Shown one piece after another: positions 56,398 to 64,000 of a stretch of DNA of 64,000 nucleotides (positions are counted from its first letter, which is position 1; each line of letters begins with the position of its first letter). The stretch comes from Symsagittifera roscoffensis (lineage: Eukaryota; Xenacoelomorpha; Acoela; Convolutidae): positions 46,485,346-46,549,345 of the forward strand of contig NC_087064.1 in the NCBI RefSeq assembly GCF_963678635.1, given 5' to 3'. The notes under the pieces were generated by a model. The model worked only from the letters and a program-made list of their open reading frames with translations, made no database searches and was not told the origin of the DNA. The translations under genes and the position numbers were made by a program.

Positions 56398-58770
56398 CAG
56401 GCTTATAAACACCCGTTTTTTAAACCCCTTTCTTTTAACCCCACAGCTAGATAACCTCACTAAAATTTAGAATCATAGCGTTGGTAAACATCAAAGTTTG
56501 AACTGCGAAGATTTTTGCGAAACAATTCGAAGCATTATGCAAACTGCTAAATGCGGTTTTGACTAGAACAGAATTGAACTTGCCATTAGCCTAGACTTTA
56601 AAACGAGCTTGAAAACTAATCCGACCCTGATCATTCAAATGAGTATCTAAAAATGGTCTGATTTTTCTTGCTAATAATTGAAAAACTTGATGCTGATAAT
56701 AGATTTATTGGCTGAGTATAAAAAAAGAAACAAAAAAACAAAGAGTGAACAAAATGGTGATGTGATCTCAGACATATTCAAATACCGATCATTTTTAAGT
56801 AAGACTCATCTAATTTATGAACCATCTAAATTTTGTGAACTTGTTTTTGAGTTTTCGGCATACAATATCAGGTCTAAAGGGTTGGCCAGCCCTTAGTCCC
56901 AATCTAGTGTCCCACCAAAAAGCGATCGCTCAGGAACTAATTTAAAAGAGACAGCGTTTTTCAAATGCGAGTCCAGACAGTACGTTTTTCTTTGTCACTG
57001 GGATGCTGCAAGGAGAGGCATTTTTACAAAAATCCAAAAAAAATTATGCACAAAATTTTTAGAAGGAGCAATTGAACAAGTTTTAGCTTTTAAGTTTGCC
57101 ATAGCGAGAAAAAAAAGCAAATCATATTTTACTTTGTCATTTTGCATAAGATTGTGCCATCTTTTAGAACCCGCTTTTTTCATTCAATTGGTGTCTGGTC
57201 GGAACATGAGTTTCTGATTGGAGGCTTTTTTTATGGAAACTTGCAATTACTTTCCATATACTGGCATACAAATCACTGAAATGCGAATGTGTACTAAAAT
57301 GCCAGCGATCTACAGCATTTGTTTTCTGGCCAAACTGGGTGTTGCCTTGTCTCTTTGATTTCATCCTGTAAAAAGGAAAGGACTTCTTGATTGGGGGCGA
57401 GACTTTTATGAAATTAGATCCAAAATAAAGGCTGAGCCAGTCAATTTTTGCAAATTTTCTGATTTTTTATTGTGCAACTGAATACTATTTAGTTTTCCTC
57501 ACTTAGTTTATAGTACAAATATCCTATTTTTCTTCTTTTTCTAAAATCAGTGAGATTGACTTATGAGGTGATAATACAAGCTAGTGGTTCGTTTTGTACT
57601 CCATTTTTGATATGAGTTCCGCTTTTTTTCTCATATACTTTGAGAAAGATACAAAATATCCAATCAGCCCGGATTCTGGGTAGTGTTTCCGAAAAATTTG
57701 ATTAGGTAGTTGCTCAAAATTAACAAAAATTTCCCAAGTGTGCTGTCAGGGGTTAGTTTTTTAGGGCTTCTAAGAAACGGTGGCATGTTTTTTCCTTTTG
57801 ATTTGGTAAGAAGGCATACATGCAGGCGGCGCCCATTTCTGAAAAACTAACTTTTTCAGAGTACAATTGGAAAAAAATTGTAGAAGAAAAATTCCGTCAG
57901 CCAATCAAAAAAAAATTGTTGAGCACATAGCTTTTCCGGGTCGCCGAATAAAATATGTTTTTCGTGATTGTGTTTTTAACTGTCAAATCTTACAAAGATC
58001 TTGAAAAGCTCGAACTTTGGAAATTTCATGTGCTGGGGAGACTAGTTGTCTCAGTTGGTACTGCCCATTAGATGGCAATGTTTTAGGTTACGAGCTGAAT
58101 GACTGTAGCGACTGAGACGGTGGGGTAAAACTGTCGTTTAGATCAAAGATGGTTTTCAAAAACTACTCGAGCATCATTTTTTCTTGTCCAAATATTATTA
58201 TTATGCTCACCAATCACTTCAACATTTTTTTTGCCCCCCGTATATGCTGTTGCTTGGCATTTACGTGCTTGATAATCTGAGCAGATCCATTTCGTAGTAG
58301 TTTGTTTATATGTTTAAGATATTACTCATGGCGTGGCATGACTATTATCGGTTTTGCTTTGAGAGATAAAGTAAAATGAAAGGACGCTTCAAATTTTATA
58401 GCTCATAGAAAGTTATAAGATTGGTTCAAGATCAAGCAATTGTTTTTTTTTGTAAAATCTTCAAGTTCTTTTGTTTCCGAAAATAAACTCCATGTAGACT
58501 ATCTCTGTCTTTAAGGCGTGAAAAAAAAGGATTATTTCTGTAAATTATCGAAATTCAGTTGTTATTGAGATGCTAGATGCGTCAAGTGAACTTACAAAGG
58601 CTTCTCTGGCCTCAAATAATACACTCATTTTGAATACATTTTTTAGGTGAAAAAGTACTTAAATGAACGCAAATGTTCAAATAAATAAAATAAATAAATA
58701 TAAATATTGACACGAGGCTATAATGAAGGTGGTGTAAACATTGGGGGTTAAATAAACGCAGTGTCAAAGA
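56398..58770 (-). mobile_element. Decayed FLYWCH-type MULE transposon (copy 2)
   Basis: Related to 25262-27770 along its length. The left end has the same CTTATA...CACCC..TTAAACCCCTTT..TTAACCCC pattern; matching internal landmarks include GTCTAAAGGGTTGGCCAGCC and GCTTCTAAGAAACGGTGG; the right end carries GGTGTAAACATTGGGGGTTA. It is more eroded than copy 1, and no catalytic motif can be read in one frame. Confidence 0.75.
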
Positions 58771-58854
58771 CTAAGACGCCATTGGCGATATATTTAATTA
58801 ATCGAATTGAATTGTCAACAAAAGTCAACCAGACTTCTCATATCCAGGCAAAAG

Positions 58855-59290
58855 TCGAATGTTCTGACTATCTTTTAAGTTCTAAGGACTGAATCTCTTT
58901 TTTATGAACTTTGAAAGCTATTAAAAATTAAAAAGAAACACAAAAAATATTTCGAACGTTTTGATCATTTTTTTAAATATCCCCTTTCACGCTATGTTAA
59001 GTACAATGTAATGTAATTAGCGTCTTGAAAATTTTTAAACGTTCCGAACTGCTTGCCTCAAATTTTACTGGATCCATTTCTGAAGACGTCGCTCTCGCGT
59101 TTATATGACAAGTTTATCGCGAATTAAAATAGTCAAATTGGCAAGTTTGAGCCGCCATAGCTCTACAAAAAATTATCATGTTAAAAATTAAGCTAAAAGC
59201 AATAATACCGTTTGGATCGTTTGAATATTCTATTAAAAAGTAGTATGAGCTAAAATTGGTCTGAAGAAAAAAATAGAAAAGCCCGAAAAA
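58855..59290 (-). repeat. Family A repeat copy, inverted, diverged
   Basis: Starts GTCGAATGTTCTGACTATC and later has CCCCTTTCACGCTATGTTAA and TTGGCAAGTTTGAGCCGCC. Lies head-to-head with the next copy. Confidence 0.55.
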
Positions 59291-59325
59291 TTAAAACAAA
59301 AGTCTGGAAAGAATCTATTGTTTAT

Positions 59326-59752
59326 TCGTTTTCTAGACTTTCGAAGAAAATGACTTAATATTTGTTTTCTGGGGAGTTTATTTCTCTGAACAAACTTGGA
59401 GTTTGTAATCAGTCACTTTTGACGAGACTTTTGGCATCTGAAAGCCAGTGATGTGGTGACCCCAGTGATGTGTTGAAGAACGTCATATCTCGCGCATGTA
59501 CTATCGCGCAGTTAAAGGTTGAACGGCTATTTAAAACGGCTCAGTCAGACCTTGTTCCAAATTGATTCGAGGCATACCAGTTGTTTTGATTTTTACGTTA
59601 CTCTTGGCTAATTATCTTTTTTTTGTACTTTAAATAGCGTTTGAGCAGATGTCTTTAAAAAAGAGTTTTTTAATTATTTCAGTTTTTTAAAATAGAACAA
59701 TAACGCATAGACGGTAATGGTAGTGCGAACAGTCAGCACGTTGCCCTGATTT
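59326..59752 (+). repeat. Family A repeat copy, diverged
   Basis: Starts TTTTCTAGACTTTCGAAGAA and ends GGTAGTGCGAACAGTCAGCA followed by CCCTGATTTC. Confidence 0.55.
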
Positions 59753-59898
59753 CAATTTGTATCAATTGTGATTTACTTTGCGTTTTCATAATTGTTGCTT
59801 ATGCGAGGCTGCTAATAGTACGTGACAGATACTAGTAACAGGTCGTTTTGCCAGTAGCACAGAAAATCTGACCTACAGTTATCATCGCAAAAGTATAT

Positions 59899-60308
59899 TG
59901 AGTTAGGACCGATGTGGTTAACTCATAGAGTAATTTCGGATAGGGTACACCGTCTGCTCGTCACGCTATCTTATTTTCGGCCGGATAGATTCGTGCAACT
60001 TCTTAGTCTAATACCGATCCTAATCTTACTCTTATACTATCTAGTCTCAGTTTGTTTAACTAGTCTCTGCTAGGCTCAATAGATCTAGGGTATACTGGTT
60101 TATTGCGGCTGCTGAAGTTCTCTTGGAGAGGCAACTAATTTCTAAGTTAAATTCAAATCTCTCTGGTGCTGAAATTACAAGTAATTTCAGCACTTACAAA
60201 TAAGTGGGTTGTTAGTTAGATGGATCATGATTGGTTAATATTAAATACTTTACAGTGGTAAAATATCTAATTTATCCAATCATAAAATGTAGTTTAGATC
60301 AGGTTCCA
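59899..60308 (-). repeat. LTR (3' LTR of the second element)
   Basis: Third copy of the LTR, with TG...CA ends and an internal insertion of about 25 bp near 60045. The AATAAA signal of the other LTRs is lost, but the hairpin (60166-60193) is perfect and carries a compensating C-to-T/G-to-A pair of changes. Confidence 0.85.
60166..60193 (-). promoter_or_regulatory. Conserved LTR hairpin (LTR 3)
   Basis: GTGCTGAAATTAC, AA, GTAATTTCAGCAC: 13 perfect pairs. Compared with LTR 1, one base pair is replaced on both strands. Confidence 0.75.
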
Positions 60309-61899
60309 CCCATCCGGGTTTTACAGAGTTTTTTAGAATTGTCTTTCTGCAATTCAAAGGATGGATGATGGACGTTGGTATTTGGCGAACATCATATTTC
60401 TTCTGGGTTTTCTTGTTAGAGAAGTTCCAGGATCAATCGTTGTGTCTTCTTATGACAACGACTGGGTTTTCTCAGCAAACTCAAATCTGATTTCAGAATG
60501 GTTGGCTATGACAGGTTTTTCTGTTTCATGTAGAGAACTTCTTTTGTGTTCAACCTCGTCTGGGAATGGCGTGGAGATTGTGCGTGGAGGGGATGCCTTG
60601 TTACTCGGATCTGTACGTATATTTGAACATCGAGGTGGTCATTGGTCTAGTTCAATGAAGTCCTTTTCTGCGAAGTCAAGTCGTACTCTAAATCCTTTGA
60701 GTTGTGATTGTGGACGGCATATTGATTGTGGTTGGCCAATCTTTTTCGAGTGTAGTGGGGTCATTTTGTCTTTGGATGTTCGTCTTTGGTGTTGTATGCT
60801 GATCTATATACTGCAAGGTATAATTTACATTTTATAAAATTTTTATTAGTTCGGTGTTTTAATTATGATTTTGGTTAGTTGTTTTCACAAAAGCTTTATG
60901 TTTTAGTTCGGTTATTTTGAAGAGTTACTCACCCTTGAGTACCTCTTATTAAAAATAGAAGTGTGGTCACAAAGCGTGGATGTAGCGCGGTGGGTAAGGC
61001 CGGCTATAGAGCATGCTCAGGACGTCCTCTTTGGTTGGTTAGGCCAGGAGTGGGAGTATGATTTCGTGCGGTTTCTGTGAGAGGTCCTGTTATGTGATAA
61101 CGTTTTATGTTGGGTTTATTGTGGTTTTTCTTATGTTTCGTTGGTTGTGTCCTTTTTTCAAAAATCAAATTGTTTTTGGTATGGGTTTGTCTTTCGACTT
61201 TTTTTGTGTTTTATTATTTCTTTCTTAGACTTTATAATAGTCTTCAAAAGAATAAATTATCCAGTTTTAAACTGGGTTAATTCGGTTTGGGTACCGTTGG
61301 TTTCCTTTTCTTAGTCATAGTGTTATTCTATGTGTTGTGGTGTTTAGTAAGCTGCGTTGGTTAGTTTTGTCTAGTATATAATTCCTTTCCAACCGGGTTA
61401 AAGGAAAGTTTGAAACTTGTTATCGTGTGTTAGAGTTGTTGAGTGTGAAAACTTGAAACTGAAATTCATTATTTAAACAATTCTTCGTGGGCGAGCTGTG
61501 CGAGTTTGGATAGAATTCTTGTGCGAGTGAATGAAAATATCAAAAGGTTAGTACTGCATTTTCGTCTTATCAATTTACTACATAGAATTTCAATTTTACT
61601 GCTAGTTTTTGGGGAAAAATTAAGTTACAAATTTTCATCATTACTAAACTTACTGCTTTTGGGGAAACAATTTATAAATTAATTTACTACATTGGTATGA
61701 TTTTTATTGAATTTATCTAGTGCAAAAAATTAATAGAGTTTTGAAGAATTTGAAGAAGTTTTCTATTTTTTATTTTTCTTTTGTGTATTTTGCTGATGAT
61801 CGTGGGATGAAGACTAAAAATCTAAATAAGACATGGATAAAGAATGGTTAGTTTTTAATTTGAATTTATTAGTGAAGAATATGTATAAATTATACTTAC
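60309..61899 (-). other. 3' non-coding region of the second element
   Basis: Alignable with 1123-2690. The plus-strand frame at 60361-60837 (158 codons) is not conserved in the left copy and is therefore doubtful. A minus-strand acceptor-like ACCTTGCAG near 60815 could receive the donor at 61899. The tRNA-like island is at 60970-61060 and the second hairpin at about 61384-61408. Confidence 0.5.
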
Positions 61900-61903
61900 C
61901 TGT
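61896..61903 (-). promoter_or_regulatory. Splice donor just after ORF2
   Basis: The sense strand reads TAAACAG|GTAAGTATA, a near-perfect donor four bases after the ORF2 stop codon. The left copy keeps a donor at the same place. A 3' intron that removes much of the non-coding region is the simplest reading. Confidence 0.55.
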
Positions 61904-63718
61904 TTAGTCGTCGGGGAAAAAACCGTGGGGGAAGATGTCGTGTATTATGTCGGATTTTGTTAGTAATTTTGCTAGTATGCGAATGATGTTTTTAGTTTGA
62001 AGCAGTGGCCAAAGCAATTGAAGTGCTTTAATGGTTTTTAGTTCTTCAGTGCCAACTGCAAACACATAAGGTGTGTTTTGGATGAGATTATATAATTTGT
62101 GATTGTATTTAGTGTTGTGGATGAATTCTAATATCGGGATTTCTATAGGTTGAATAAATTCATGTGGGATAAGGAAGGGTCTGGATTCTTCTGCGTTGAA
62201 GGTCTTCGTGATGGGACAAAAAATATACATTTGGGTTATGGGATCATAATTGCGAAGAATACCGTGAAGGTTAGTATCTTTGATGCAATATGTGAAGTTA
62301 AGAAAAAACGGTGAAGTGTATTTAGAGTTAATAAACTGAGAACGGTGGTGTGGTTGTCTTGATGGAGTGTGCAGGTCAAAATGATTTTGTATGAAGCGAT
62401 AGTATGTATACGTGTGGGTTTGTTTAGTGCGTAACATAATGTCGTGTGAGCAGTGCAAATCGCGTTCATGTGGTGCAAGGAAATTAAAGGTTAGTGAAAA
62501 TAATTGAAATCTTTCTTTAAAACTTTCGTAAGCTTGCATGTCGGTTAGTGCTTCAGAAATGACGTGGTCGAATTTGCGATCAACTATATTGAGTGTAAAT
62601 ACATATGGTGTTTTGATGAAGAATTTTTCTGTGATTTGTGGGTTAGCGAAGCGATCATCATCTAAAAATTGGTCTTGGTTAGCTCGGATGATGTTATGAT
62701 CGTAATATTCTAGCGTATATTCGTTTGCTCGGGTTGCAGTGTATGTTTTTAGTGACTTTTTATATCCTATATAAGTAAATTGTCTATGTGTTAGTGGTAT
62801 GGTGAGTCGATATAGCAAATTTTGATTTCTTTCTATGTCGATGTGAGTATTAGATAAAGGTAGGCAAAGGGGATTAGTAAAATGATAATATGATGTCCAA
62901 TGAAGTGTAGGCATTAAAACTTGTTCATCTACAAAACTACGTGTGTCGTTAGTGTCGTTAGGGGTGTTTAAAGTATATTGTGGAAATGAAGGTAAGGTGA
63001 TTGCTAGAAATTCTTTCGTGTTAGTGTGATTTGGATGATTAATATATTCACGGGCTGTTCCTGGTTTTGTTGGAAATGGATGGTTTGGGAATTTTCTTTT
63101 GAAAGTGCGATAAGCTCTATTTGTGCTATTTGATGATTCGGTGGGTGTGGATGATGGTGCTAATGATGCGGTATAAGCTGAAGAGGGTGTAGGGGTAGGT
63201 GGGTTTGATGATTCTATTGTGGATGAAATCTGATTTATAGTGGGGGTGTCAAGGTGGAAGGGTTGTTGTTGTAGGGTGATAAAGTTATCTAGTTCTTGGG
63301 AGATTTGGGGAGTATCTGGAGAATTGGATGATCGGTCTGAATGATATGAAGAGTAGGTTGGGGTGACTTGTGAAGCATAAGAGGGTGTAGAAATGGATGG
63401 GAGTGGGTTATTTGGTGGGATTGGTTGAAAAGGGGGTTTTGAAAAAACTGAGGAGTTGGTTTGAAAATTATTGGATGGAGATGGTTCAGAGTCTGCAAAT
63501 TCATCAGGGGTTTCAATATTTGGGTTATTGAGTTGTGAAATGGAGTATAAAACTGAGATATGTGAGTTAGTGTCTGAATTCATGCCTGATGTTACATTAT
63601 TGGTTTGGAAATCGGGTGGCGGGAAAGCAAAAAGTGGAATTATTGTAATTGGAGTGTTGAGGTTGGTGGGTGGGAATTTGAGCGGTGTAGGGATCCAAGT
63701 TGTCGGCTCATCGTGGGC
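61904..63718 (-). CDS. ORF2, 604-codon unrecognised element protein
   Basis: Open from the TTTTTTTTAG|CC junction (63718) to TAA at 61904. The first ATG lies at 63583, leaving 559 codons, but the 45 codons before it (AHDEPTTWIP...) are in frame and partly conserved in the left copy, so I include them. Residues 1 to about 200 are disordered and Pro/Ser/Thr-rich, with IETPDEFADSEPSPS and a Gln run (TLQQQ). From about residue 200 a folded domain begins (YRTFKRKFPN), rich in aromatic, His and Asn residues, with FLAPHERDLHCSHD in the middle and a C-terminal helix-rich end (IIRILAKLLTKSDIIHDIF). No RT, zinc knuckle, protease or transmembrane segment is evident. The product could be a capsid-like or accessory protein; function unknown. 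Confidence 0.7.
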   Translation of the reverse strand, partial: AHDEPTTWIPTPLKFPPTNLNTPITIIPLFAFPPPDFQTNNVTSGMNSDTNSHISVLYSISQLNNPNIETPDEFADSEPSPSNNFQTNSSVFSKPPFQPIPPNNPLPSISTPSYASQVTPTYSSYHSDRSSNSPDTPQISQELDNFITLQQQPFHLDTPTINQISSTIESSNPPTPTPSSAYTASLAPSSTPTESSNSTNRAYRTFKRKFPNHPFPTKPGTAREYINHPNHTNTKEFLAITLPSFPQYTLNTPNDTNDTRSFVDEQVLMPTLHWTSYYHFTNPLCLPLSNTHIDIERNQNLLYRLTIPLTHRQFTYIGYKKSLKTYTATRANEYTLEYYDHNIIRANQDQFLDDDRFANPQITEKFFIKTPYVFTLNIVDRKFDHVISEALTDMQAYESFKERFQLFSLTFNFLAPHERDLHCSHDIMLRTKQTHTYTYYRFIQNHFDLHTPSRQPHHRSQFINSKYTSPFFLNFTYCIKDTNLHGILRNYDPITQMYIFCPITKTFNAEESRPFLIPHEFIQPIEIPILEFIHNTKYNHKLYNLIQNTPYVFAVGTEELKTIKALQLLWPLLQTKNIIRILAKLLTKSDIIHDIFPHGFFPDD

Positions 63719-64000
63719 TAAAAAAAATATTATTTTGAGACTGAAAAGCGGTGGTATGGGGTTGTTCTATAATTTGTTCATATGTATTTTCATCTTGTGA
63801 ATGATGTGTCATTATATGTTGAATGGGACTTTGTGATATGGTTGGTCTGAAATTTGGATTATGTGTTATTGCTAAATTTCGAAAATTTCGTGGGACTAGG
63901 GATAATGGATGGTTATGTGGTAGGGGTGGTAACTGTGGTGCTGTAGGCGTTATTTCTACATTGTTATGTTCTTCGTCGTATGTGTTCTGTCTTGTTGCTA
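63708..64000 (-). CDS. ORF1, 3' end (cut by the window edge)
   Basis: Open from the window edge to TGA at 63708. Shares blocks with the left ORF1: TPTAPQL, HPLSLVPRN, TYEQIIEQPHTT, SQNN.FFSP. It overlaps the extended ORF2 by 11 bases; ORF2 is one base forward. Whether ribosomes shift or the RNA is spliced at TTTTTTTTAG cannot be told from sequence. Confidence 0.6.
   Translation of the reverse strand, partial: ATRQNTYDEEHNNVEITPTAPQLPPLPHNHPLSLVPRNFRNLAITHNPNFRPTISQSPIQHIMTHHSQDENTYEQIIEQPHTTAFQSQNNIFFSPR

Larger units (their letters stand above)
59899..64000 (-). mobile_element. LTR retroelement, second copy, cut by the window edge
   Basis: Same family and orientation as 744-12226. Only the 3' LTR, the 3' non-coding region, ORF2 and the end of ORF1 are inside the window; the 5' half lies beyond 64000. 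ORF2 is intact here, so this copy is younger or better preserved than the left one. Confidence 0.8.

Noticed and set aside
60361-60837. 158-codon plus-strand ORF
   Set aside because: The homologous DNA at 1123-1620 is not open in this frame and the ORF is antisense to the element. Kept only as a note.
1-64000. CRISPR arrays, bacterial operons, rRNA genes
   Set aside because: None seen; the tandem repeats lack CRISPR-type spacers and the sequence is eukaryotic in character.

Overview
The window looks like repeat-laden animal DNA, most likely nematode and perhaps Caenorhabditis-like. It is AT-rich. The two splice sites I trust most read like nematode sites (an acceptor ending TATTTTCAG at 51221 and GTAAGAG as a donor). 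It carries a 27-base G run, FLYWCH-type MULE and BEL/Pao remnants, and many short inverted-repeat transposons. No bacterial or organellar gene organisation is seen. The organism is an inference; no gene here names it.

Layout. Positions 744-12226 hold an 11.5-kb LTR retroelement whose sense strand is minus. It has TG...CA long terminal repeats (744-1122 and 11837-12226), a primer-binding site at 11812-11834, and decayed ORFs. A second member of the same family starts at 59899 and runs off the right edge. It carries an intact 604-codon ORF (61904-63718) whose frameshifted counterpart lies at 2700-4426 in the left copy. Neither copy shows a recognisable reverse transcriptase or integrase. The left copy has a candidate env-like glycoprotein region, several unrecognised Pro/Gln/Ser-rich ORFs and an 845-bp internal duplication.

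From 12.2 to 59.9 kb the DNA is mostly non-coding. Two well-bounded candidate exons on the plus strand (41201-41495 and 51222-51466) have compatible splice phase and probably belong to one host gene with a 9.7-kb intron. Between and around them lie: a family of about 0.5-kb elements (called family A here) ending in TGTTCCGAC/GTCGGAACA, often in inverted or tandem pairs; hAT-type MITEs with CAGGGGCGGATC ends and 8-bp target duplications; two 2.4-2.5-kb decayed FLYWCH-MULE copies (25262-27770 and 56398-58770); a decayed BEL/Pao pol gene (45480-48060); a 33-bp minisatellite with palindromic satellites (29.1-30.1 kb); and two C-rich, promoter-like stretches (13.3-14.3 and 33.7-34.1 kb).

The strongest candidate for something undescribed is the LTR family. 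The two copies preserve a 13-bp LTR hairpin with compensatory change just upstream of a poly(A) signal, two overlapping ORFs in a +1 relation at a shared TTT AGC C site, a conserved splice donor just after the second ORF, and a second covarying hairpin in the 3' region. All homology statements come from reading the sequence; no database search was run.
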